Source: JAICNR01 sp035699465
GTDB lineage: Bacteria; Gemmatimonadota; Gemmatimonadetes; JACCXV01; JAHWKZ01
Assembly (NCBI GenBank): GCA_035699465.1
Contig: DASSPT010000123.1
Span: forward strand, 1 to 22,379
Direction of reading: 5' to 3'
Length of the DNA stretch: 22,379 nt
Shown here: one piece after another, positions 15,235-21,470 of the stretch
Layout of the letters: every line of letters begins with the position of its first letter
Numbering within the stretch: position 1 is the first letter of the stretch
Position numbers and translations under genes: made by a program
Notes under the pieces: generated by a model
Database searches by the model: none
Seen by the model: the letters and a program-made list of their open reading frames with translations, nothing else
Told to the model about the DNA's origin: nothing

Positions 15235-15632
15235 AGCACACGACCTGGGTATGGATCGCCGCCCTGCTGGCCGCTCTCGCAGGCTGCGCCGACGACGATG
15301 GCCCGTCCGGCCCCGCGAACAAGGAGCTCGTATTCTCGCTGACGGCGCCGCAGTCGGTTCCGACGAAGCAGGTGGTCGAGCTCGAGGTCCGGGTAACGGA
15401 GGCGAGGCTCGTCAATTACCCGCTCACCGTGAGGTTCGAAGAGGCCAACCAGAACCAGTCGTTCGATCTGCTGGCCACCTTGCTGCTGCAAAAGCCCGAG
15501 GACACGGTGGCGTCGATCTCCGAGGAGGCGGCGCGGGATCCGCTGTACCGGGTCACGATCTGCGAGGCCGGTCAGGCCGCCAGGCTCTGCGTGGAACGGA
15601 CCGTTCAGGTCGACGTTCTCGACTTCCCCTGA
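15231..15632 (+). CDS. Small hypothetical lipoprotein coupled to cystathionine beta-synthase
   Basis: The product has 133 residues. The GTG at 15231 overlaps the previous stop (GTGA) and is preceded by GGAGGT. The N-terminus ends in the lipobox LAGC (Cys19), followed by an acidic linker (ADDDGPSGP). The rest looks like a single beta-sandwich domain: LVFSLTAPQSVPTKQVVELEV resembles an Ig-like or intracellular proteinase-inhibitor-type strand pattern. Two cysteines (in VTICEAG and RLCVER) may form a disulfide. I do not recognise a named family. Its position between cbs and murQ suggests co-expression, not a shared pathway. Confidence 0.8.
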   Translation: MKHTTWVWIAALLAALAGCADDDGPSGPANKELVFSLTAPQSVPTKQVVELEVRVTEARLVNYPLTVRFEEANQNQSFDLLATLLLQKPEDTVASISEEAARDPLYRVTICEAGQAARLCVERTVQVDVLDFP

Positions 15633-15672
15633 GGGGCCGGGTCGAGCACCCGGCCGGCCGGGGGGTGAGCGC

Positions 15673-16578
15673 GTGAGCGTCGACCGCTCGCGGCTGCCCA
15701 CCGAAGGGAACAACCCCCGCACCGCGGACATCGACACCCTGGAGCCGCGGGCGATCCTCGACCGGCTCCACGCCGAGGATCGTCTTGCGGTGGAGGCCGT
15801 GGGAATCGTGCTGGACGACGTGGCCGCGGCCGTGGACGCCGTGGTGCGCGCGTTTCAGCGCGGCGGGCGCCTCGTGTACGTGGGCGCCGGGACGAGCGGC
15901 CGGCTGGGCGTCCTCGACGCGGCGGAGTGCCCGCCGACGTTCGGTACGGACCCTATCCTGGTCCAGGCGATCCTGGCGGGCGGGCCGGAGGCCATGTGGC
16001 GCTCGCGCGAAGGGGCCGAGGACTCCGCAGAGGAGGGCGCGGCCGCGATCGCCGAGCGGGACGTCGGTCCGCGCGACGTCGTGTTCGGGATCGCGGCGGG
16101 GTCGACGACGCCGTTCGTGATCGGGGCGCTCCGGGAGGCGATCCGGCGCGGCGCCGCGACGGTGTTCCTGACCTGCGTGCCGCCGGCCGACGTGCCGATC
16201 GCGTCCGAAGTCCACGTCGTGGTGGCGCCTCTGACCGGCCCGGAGGCGATCGCCGGCTCGACCCGGCTCAAGGCGGGCACGGCGACCAAGCTCGTGCTCA
16301 ACATGGTGACGACGGCCGCGATGGTGCGGCTCGGGAAGACGTACGGGAACCTGATGGTCGATCTCCGGGTCACCGCCGCCAAGCTCGAAGACCGGGGGCG
16401 GCGGATCCTCCGCGAACTGCTGGGAGTCGGCTACGAGGAGGCGGGAGAGCTGCTGGAGGCCTCCGGAGGAAGGGTCAAGACCGCGCTCGTCATGCGGCGC
16501 CGCGACGTGAGTCGCGGGGAAGCCGAGCGGCTGCTCGACGAAGCGGGAGGGTTCCTGCGGAAGGCGTGGGAGGAGTAG
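15673..16578 (+). CDS. murQ: N-acetylmuramic acid 6-phosphate etherase
   Basis: This 301-residue cytoplasmic SIS-domain enzyme splits the lactyl ether of MurNAc-6-P, giving GlcNAc-6-P and D-lactate. The sugar-phosphate site is VGAGTSGRLGVLDAAECPPTF (70-90). Glu85 and Glu116 (in REGAEDS) correspond to the two catalytic glutamates of the E. coli enzyme, Glu83 and Glu114. AGSTTPF, TGPEAIAGSTRLKAGTATK and the C-terminal UBA-like helical region are all standard. Length is normal. The GTG at 15673 follows a GGGGGTGAG stretch. It probably shares a transcript with cbs and the lipoprotein (40-bp gap). With anmK and nagZ downstream it completes the route from anhydro-MurNAc to GlcNAc-6-P. Confidence 0.96.
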   Translation: MSVDRSRLPTEGNNPRTADIDTLEPRAILDRLHAEDRLAVEAVGIVLDDVAAAVDAVVRAFQRGGRLVYVGAGTSGRLGVLDAAECPPTFGTDPILVQAILAGGPEAMWRSREGAEDSAEEGAAAIAERDVGPRDVVFGIAAGSTTPFVIGALREAIRRGAATVFLTCVPPADVPIASEVHVVVAPLTGPEAIAGSTRLKAGTATKLVLNMVTTAAMVRLGKTYGNLMVDLRVTAAKLEDRGRRILRELLGVGYEEAGELLEASGGRVKTALVMRRRDVSRGEAERLLDEAGGFLRKAWEE

Positions 16579-16589
16579 CGGACCCGAAA

Positions 16590-16614
16590 GGCGCCTGCCC
16601 GGAAGACAGGCGCC
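16590..16614. terminator. Hairpin terminator between convergent murQ and dodecin genes
   Basis: GGCGCCTG and CAGGCGCC are perfect 8-bp arms with a 9-nt loop, 11 bp after the murQ stop. On the minus strand the stem is followed by TTTCGGG, a poor U-tract, and on the plus strand there is none. It could act as a shared terminator for both convergent genes, perhaps with help from Rho. Confidence 0.55.
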
Positions 16615-16630
16615 CCGGAGATCGTCTGGC

Positions 16631-16840
16631 TCAGCGGCTGGTCTCGACCTCGAACGTGATCTTCGCGTTCACCCTGTACGCCGTGATCTTCCCGCCTTCC
16701 ACCACCCCCTGCATCCCCTCGATCCAGACTCCCTTGATCCCCTTCACGGTCTCGCTGGCCTCGGCCACCGCCAGGCGCGCGGCGTCCTCCCATCCCTCCG
16801 GAGACTGCGCCTTGATCTCGATCACCTTGTGGACGCTCAT
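16631..16840 (-). CDS. Dodecin family protein
   Basis: The product has 69 residues, the usual dodecin length. The pattern is beta-alpha-beta-beta: HKVIEIKAQS, then the helix WEDAARLAVAEASETVKGIKG, then VWIEGMQGVVEGGKI and YRVNAKITFEVE. Dodecins form hollow 12-mers, and many store flavin or its breakdown product lumichrome. Aligned to flavin-binding members, the stacking Trp position falls on Gly37 and the Gln position on Arg56, so flavin binding here is doubtful. Other dodecins bind calcium or other ligands. ATG at 16840 is preferred because GGAGG lies 5 nt upstream (16846-16850). A GTG two codons earlier overlaps that site. The gene points against the recycling genes on both sides. Confidence 0.92.
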   Translation of the reverse strand: MSVHKVIEIKAQSPEGWEDAARLAVAEASETVKGIKGVWIEGMQGVVEGGKITAYRVNAKITFEVETSR

Positions 16841-16845
16841 CCTCA

Positions 16846-16850
16846 CCTCC
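16846..16850 (-). promoter_or_regulatory. Shine-Dalgarno deciding the dodecin start
   Basis: GGAGG on the minus strand, 5 nt upstream of ATG at 16840. It overlaps the alternative GTG and so argues against that start. Confidence 0.6.
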
Positions 16851-16924
16851 CGGTTTATCTCTCATGGCCGCGCATCGGCGACGCGCGTGCTTCCCGCCCG
16901 AGCATACACAGGCCGCAGGAAAGC

Positions 16925-16954
16925 GAAAGCCCCCTTCCGTGGAAGGGGGCTTTC
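16925..16954. terminator. Strong bidirectional terminator-like hairpin
   Basis: GAAAGCCCCCTTCC and its exact complement GGAAGGGGGCTTTC form a 14-bp stem around a 2-nt gap. The effective loop is CGTG after opening one pair. A/T-rich ends flank the GC core on both sides, the form of a bidirectional intrinsic terminator. It lies about 85 bp upstream of the dodecin start and 165 bp upstream of anmK, between two divergent genes, where a terminator is not needed for either. It may insulate the two promoters or end an unseen small transcript. Confidence 0.6.
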
Positions 16955-17038
16955 TGACGCCACCACCGCGGGGCCGCGGTTGCTATTCGACGGCGGCGGC
17001 GTTTCCTGCTCTCCATACCGCTGCCGCGCCCGCGGGGT

Positions 17039-17077
17039 TCCGTGGCCGGAAAATTTTTCCGGGACTCCGACCACGGA
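17039..17077. repeat. Nested inverted repeat upstream of anmK
   Basis: Inner arms CCGGAAAA (17046-17053) and TTTTCCGG (17055-17062) flank a single central T. Outer arms TCCGTGG (17039-17045) and CCACGGA (17071-17077) enclose them. The A/T-rich centre stands out from the GC-rich surroundings. It lies 43 bp upstream of the anmK ATG, a position that suits an operator for a dimeric repressor, or a leader hairpin. Confidence 0.5.
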
Positions 17078-17119
17078 CCGGGTTGGCCCGGGAGGAAGCC
17101 CCGTCTACGTTGGGGTCGA

Positions 17120-18358
17120 ATGACCGCCGCCCCCCTGGAAAATGGACCATCCACACCGCTGGAGCGGCTCGCCGCATCGCTCCGCACGAGGAAGGGCGTG
17201 GTCGTCCTGGGGCTCATGTCGGGCACGAGCGCGGACGGCGTGGACGCCGCGTGCTGTCGGCTGAGCGGGCGCGGAAGATCCCTCCGCTGCGACGTGCTGG
17301 GCACCGCCGCGTGGGCATATCCGGATTCCGTGGCCGCACAGCTCCGGCGCCCGGAAGACCTCGACGCGCCAGGCGTGGCGCGGCTGTCCGTCCTGGTGGG
17401 CGCGGCGTTCGCCGACGCGGCGCGGGCAGCGATCGAAGCGGCCGGGCTGAAGCGCGCCGACGTCGCGCTCGTCGGAAGCCACGGCCAGACGATATGGCAC
17501 GATCCGCGGGGGGCGCGGGGCGGCGTCGGCTGCACGCTCCAGATCGGCGAGGCGGCCGAGATCGCCGAGCGGACGGGGCTTCCCGTCTGGCACGACTTCC
17601 GTCCCGCCGACGTCGCCGCCGGTGGCGAGGGCGCGCCGCTCGTCCCCTATGCCGACTGGGTTCTCTTCACGCTCGCCGACCGCTGGACCGTGTGCCTGAA
17701 CCTGGGCGGCATCGCTAACGTCACGCTCCTGCCGCCGGCGGCGGGAATCACGGACGTGGTCGCCTTCGACACCGGGCCGGGCAACATGGCCCTCGACCAC
17801 CTGGCCGCGCGGCTCCTCGGCCAGGCGCACGACGAGGGGGGAGAAGCTGCGGCGGCGGGCGAGGTCGAAGAGGCGCGGCTCGCCGCCGCGCTCGCCGATC
17901 CGTACTTCGCGCTCCCGGCGCCCAAGTCGACGGGAAGGGAGCATTTCGGCCGCGCCTGGACGGAGGAGCGGTTCGGTCCCCTGGAGGGATTGAGCCATGG
18001 AGAGGCGCGCGGCCGGCTCGCGACCGCGGCCGCGGTGACGGTCGAGTCGGTCGCGGGGGCGCTCGAGGGACAGGCGGGCACGCCGCCCGTTCCGGAAGGA
18101 GCGCGCGTCCTGGTATCGGGCGGCGGCCGGCGGAACCGGGCGCTCATGGAGGGCCTCGCCCGCCGCCTCGCCCCGCGCGCGGTCCTGCCCGTCGACGAGG
18201 CCGGGCTGGACGGCGACCACAAGGAAGCGGTCGCGTTCGCGATCCTGGCGTACGAGAGCGCCCTCGGAGGCGCGGTGGCGATGCCGGGCGCGACCGGCGC
18301 CCGCCACCCTGCGCGGCTCGGCAAGCTCGCGCTGCCGCCGCCCCTGGACGGCGCGTGA
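17120..18358 (+). CDS. anmK: Anhydro-N-acetylmuramic acid kinase
   Basis: This 412-residue cytoplasmic kinase opens and phosphorylates 1,6-anhydro-MurNAc to MurNAc-6-P with ATP. ATP-binding motif GLMSGTSADGVDAA begins at 31. Others are GSHGQTIWH (119-127), DFRPADVAAGGEGAPLVPY with Asp164 as the likely catalytic base, NLGGIANVT (194-202), FDTGPGNM (216-223), a GGG-RRNR segment, and DGDHKEAVAFA near the C-terminus. The only variant is GGEGAPL where GGQGAPL is usual. The ATG at 17120 gives a short non-conserved N-tail before the first strand, and its ribosome site is weak. The stop overlaps the nagZ GTG start, so the two are translationally coupled. The sequence 17039-17077 may control it. Confidence 0.95.
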   Translation: MTAAPLENGPSTPLERLAASLRTRKGVVVLGLMSGTSADGVDAACCRLSGRGRSLRCDVLGTAAWAYPDSVAAQLRRPEDLDAPGVARLSVLVGAAFADAARAAIEAAGLKRADVALVGSHGQTIWHDPRGARGGVGCTLQIGEAAEIAERTGLPVWHDFRPADVAAGGEGAPLVPYADWVLFTLADRWTVCLNLGGIANVTLLPPAAGITDVVAFDTGPGNMALDHLAARLLGQAHDEGGEAAAAGEVEEARLAAALADPYFALPAPKSTGREHFGRAWTEERFGPLEGLSHGEARGRLATAAAVTVESVAGALEGQAGTPPVPEGARVLVSGGGRRNRALMEGLARRLAPRAVLPVDEAGLDGDHKEAVAFAILAYESALGGAVAMPGATGARHPARLGKLALPPPLDGA

Positions 18359-19992
18359 CCCTCGCCTTCCCGACCGCGGCGCGCCTGTCGGCGGCGGAGA
18401 TCGCGGGGCAGCTCGTCTGCGTCGCGCTCCGCGACTATCGCGGCGACCCTGCCGCGCGCGAGGCGTTCCTCTCTTCGCTCGATCGCCACGCCTGGGGCGG
18501 GGTGATCGTGTTCGGCGGCGACCTCGCGGCAACCGCCGACCTCCTCGCCGAGGCGCGCGAGCGCTCCCCGATCCCGCCGCTCGTGACCGGGGACTTCGAG
18601 CGCGGCCTCGGCCAGCAGTTTCCGCGCGCAGGCACGCGCTTCCCGTCCTACATGGCGTTCGGCGCGGCGGGGGATCCCTCGCTGGCGCGCGCGGCGTGGC
18701 GCGAGATCGGGCGCGAGCTCGCCGCGGCGGGCTTTCACGTCGACTTCATGCCGGTCGCCGACCTCGCGCTCGAGCCCGCGAACCCGATCGTCGCCGACCG
18801 CGCGGCGAGCGACGATCCGGAGCTCGCGGCGGCGATCGTCGCGGCGACGGTCGAGGGCCTGCAGTCCGCCGGCGTGGCCGCCACCGTCAAGCACTTTCCC
18901 GGCCACGGGCGAACGACGGTCGACAGCCACGAGGCGCTTCCCGTGGTCGAGGCGTCGCGCGAGGAGCTGGAGGCGTCCGACTGGATCCCGTTCCGGGCCG
19001 GCATCGCGGCCGGCGCGCGGCTCGCGATGAGCGCGCACGTCGCGTTCCCTGCGCTCGAGCCCGATGGCGCGCGCGATCGACCGGCCACGTTCTCGCCGGC
19101 GCTCGCGACCGGGCTCCTGCGGCGCGAGTGGGGATTCGAGGGGCTCTTGTGCAGCGACGCCCTCATGATGGGAGCGGTGACGGGAGAGAGCCCTGCGGTC
19201 GCGGCCCGGCGCGCGCTCGAAGCCGGCGTCGACTGGCTTCTCTATCCGCCCGAGCCCGAGCGCGTGCACGCGGAGCTGTCCGCGGCGCTGGAGGCGGAGC
19301 CCGAGCTGCGCTCCACCTGCGAGCAGGCGGCGGACCGCCTGCTCGCGCTGAAGCGCTGGGCGATCGGCGGCGCCGCGAGCGCGGGAGCGAGCGCGCGTTC
19401 CGACGCGGCCGGGGGCGGCGCGCCCATCGCCACATCGGCCGCGCCGCTCGCGGAGGCCGTCGCCGGGGCCGCGATCGTCGCCGACCCGCCCGCTCCGCCG
19501 ACCGGCCCCGCGTGGCCCGACCGCGCGCAATGGGTCGTGGTTCTAGACGGAGGGATCGGGCGCGACGAGATCGTCCTCCAGGAGGAGCTCGCGCCCTCGG
19601 CGGCGAAGGAGCTCCTCCTGGTGGACACGAGCACCGGCTCCGACGCTGTGCTGGCGGCGATCGCCACGGTGCGCGAGAAGTGCGCCCGCGCATGGGTGGC
19701 GTGCGCGGTCTTCAGCCCCGTCCGCGCCTGGAAGGGGAGGGCTGGGCTGTCGGCGGCGGCTCGCGAGGCCGTTCGGGTCGCGACCGACGACGCGAGCGAG
19801 GCGGTCTTGATCGTGTTCTCGAACCCGCGTATCGTGAACGAGCTCGAGGCACCGCCCTGCGTCGTCTGGACTCTTGGAGAGGCGCCCGCCAGCCAGCGAG
19901 CGGCGATCGATTTCCTGCGCGGCTCGCTTCCCTCCCTCGGACGACTCCCGGTGCGCCTGAACGCGAACCTTCTCCCCCCCACGAGAGTATGA
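18355..19992 (+). CDS. nagZ: Beta-N-acetylhexosaminidase, two-domain NagZ-type (GH3)
   Basis: This 545-residue enzyme would remove GlcNAc from GlcNAc-anhydro-MurNAc (peptides) in the cytoplasm; no signal peptide is visible. The GH3 barrel carries KHFPGHG (179-185) followed by the Asp190-Ser-His192 dyad typical of NagZ, and nucleophile Asp268 in LLCSDALMMGAV. An Ala/Gly-rich linker (about 338-365) leads to a C-terminal alpha/beta domain (about 380-545) with VLIVFSNPRIVNEL and RAAIDFLRG, as in two-domain GH3 enzymes. Most proteobacterial NagZ proteins have only the barrel (about 340 residues), so this is the longer form seen in some other phyla. It starts with GTG in a GTGA overlap with anmK and ends in an ATGA overlap with the transglycosylase gene. 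Confidence 0.93.
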   Translation: MTLAFPTAARLSAAEIAGQLVCVALRDYRGDPAAREAFLSSLDRHAWGGVIVFGGDLAATADLLAEARERSPIPPLVTGDFERGLGQQFPRAGTRFPSYMAFGAAGDPSLARAAWREIGRELAAAGFHVDFMPVADLALEPANPIVADRAASDDPELAAAIVAATVEGLQSAGVAATVKHFPGHGRTTVDSHEALPVVEASREELEASDWIPFRAGIAAGARLAMSAHVAFPALEPDGARDRPATFSPALATGLLRREWGFEGLLCSDALMMGAVTGESPAVAARRALEAGVDWLLYPPEPERVHAELSAALEAEPELRSTCEQAADRLLALKRWAIGGAASAGASARSDAAGGGAPIATSAAPLAEAVAGAAIVADPPAPPTGPAWPDRAQWVVVLDGGIGRDEIVLQEELAPSAAKELLLVDTSTGSDAVLAAIATVREKCARAWVACAVFSPVRAWKGRAGLSAAAREAVRVATDDASEAVLIVFSNPRIVNELEAPPCVVWTLGEAPASQRAAIDFLRGSLPSLGRLPVRLNANLLPPTRV

Positions 19993-21389
19993 ACGGCATG
20001 CCGCGGATTCCCATGGTCCGATTCCTTTCCATGTCGCCCGCCCGCCTCGCGTGGGCGATCCTGGCCCTGTCCGTTGTCCTGCCTTCGCGTGCGGCGAACG
20101 CCCAGACCTCGGACGACGACACGTTCGCCGTCCCTGTGGGCCTCGAGCGGGCCGTCGAGTTCTGGAAGCGGGTCTACGGAGAATGGAGCGAGGACCAGGT
20201 GACGTTCCACGACCGGGACGACCTGGGAATCGTCTACCTGACGATCGACCAGAAGAAATCGGAGACTCCCGCCGGCTTCCGCGCGAACGAGGCGGCGCAG
20301 GAAGCGATCATCGACCGCTATCGCCGGATCCTGCTCGACCTGGCCACCCGGAACCCCGATCCGCGAACGCTGAGTGGCGAGTACCGCGAGGTGTACGACG
20401 CCTTCGGGGAGCTCGGGAACCCGGCGCGCTGGCGCCAGGCCGCCGACCGCATCCGCGTCCAGCGCGGCCTGAGGGAGAAGTTCCAGCGCGGTCTGATCCA
20501 CGCCGGGCAGTTCCGCGAGCACATCCTGGAGATCTTCCGCGAAGAGGGCGTGCCGGAGGAGATCGCCTGGCTACCGATGGTCGAGTCGACGTTCAACATC
20601 GAGGCGCGATCCAAGGTCGGCGCCGCGGGCGTGTGGCAGTTCATGCCGGGGACCGGCCGCCTGTACATGCGCGTGGACGCCACGGTCGACGAGCGGCTGG
20701 ATCCGATCATCGCCGCGCGCGGCGCCGCGCGGCTCCTGAAGCACAACTACCGGGGCCTGGGCTCGTGGCCGCTGGCGCTGACCGCGTACAATCACGGCTA
20801 CTACGGGATGCGGCGCGCCGTTCAGCAGGTCGGCACCAACGACTACATGACGATCCGGCGACTCTACGACGGACCTGCGTTCGGCTTCGCTAGCAAGAAC
20901 TTCTATGCCGAGTTTCTGGCCGCGCTCTACGTGGCGGAGCATGCCGAGCAGTACTTCGGCATGCACGATCCCTTCCGCGCGCTCGAGTTCGACGTCGTCC
21001 CGATGCCGGTCGCGATGCCGCTGCGCGACGTGGCGAGCGCAGTGCAGGTCGAGGCCGATCGCCTCTGGCAGCTGAACCCCTCCCTCACCGACGACGTCTG
21101 GGCGGGTCGCCGCGCGGTTCCCGCCGGCTTCCGCCTGCGGGTTCCGCCTGGATACGGCAGGGAGGCGCCGCTCCAGCTGGCCTCGGCTGGCGCGAGCCGG
21201 GACACGCGCTCGGCGCGGTCGGCGTCCGAAACGGCTCTCGCGGCCAGGGTCCATACCGTTCAGCGAGGAGACACCCTGACCTCGATCGCCGCGCGGTACG
21301 GCCTGTCGGTGGGCGAGCTGATCGCGCTCAACGATCTCGGCGATCGCGACGTGATCCGCGTGGGCCAGAGGCTGGTATTGTCGCGATGA
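19989..21389 (+). CDS. Exported lytic transglycosylase, MltD-like (SLT + LysM)
   Basis: This 466-residue periplasmic murein-cleaving enzyme forms 1,6-anhydro-MurNAc ends. A signal peptide runs to ANA-Q (about 38), and there is no lipobox. The SLT domain spans about 185-320: LPMVESTF holds catalytic Glu199, followed by SKVGAAGVWQFMPGTGR and AYNHG (266-270). A segment with ASKNFYAEFLAA (301-312) resembles MltD-type enzymes. One LysM module occupies about 421-464 (VHTVQRGDTLTSIAARYGLS ... GQRLVL) and binds glycan. E. coli MltD has two or more LysM copies. The ATGA overlap with nagZ supports the ATG at 19989. This gene would supply the substrate for the NagZ, AnmK and MurQ steps. Confidence 0.93.
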   Translation: MNGMPRIPMVRFLSMSPARLAWAILALSVVLPSRAANAQTSDDDTFAVPVGLERAVEFWKRVYGEWSEDQVTFHDRDDLGIVYLTIDQKKSETPAGFRANEAAQEAIIDRYRRILLDLATRNPDPRTLSGEYREVYDAFGELGNPARWRQAADRIRVQRGLREKFQRGLIHAGQFREHILEIFREEGVPEEIAWLPMVESTFNIEARSKVGAAGVWQFMPGTGRLYMRVDATVDERLDPIIAARGAARLLKHNYRGLGSWPLALTAYNHGYYGMRRAVQQVGTNDYMTIRRLYDGPAFGFASKNFYAEFLAALYVAEHAEQYFGMHDPFRALEFDVVPMPVAMPLRDVASAVQVEADRLWQLNPSLTDDVWAGRRAVPAGFRLRVPPGYGREAPLQLASAGASRDTRSARSASETALAARVHTVQRGDTLTSIAARYGLSVGELIALNDLGDRDVIRVGQRLVLSR

Positions 21390-21470
21390 CGCTCGATCTC
21401 ATGGATCGCGTCCAATAGCTTCCGCCATCCGCCTCCCCAGCTCACCGCCGTCCTCCACGTTCAGCGCGCC

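Noticed and set aside
16980..17040. Possible tRNA-like GC-rich arms upstream of anmK
   Set aside because: No T-loop consensus, no anticodon stem of the right spacing and no CCA end.
18696..19988. Plus-strand open frame continuing upstream of the lytic transglycosylase
   Set aside because: It overlaps nagZ in another frame and reads as Arg/Gly-rich filler. The transglycosylase signal peptide begins at 19989.
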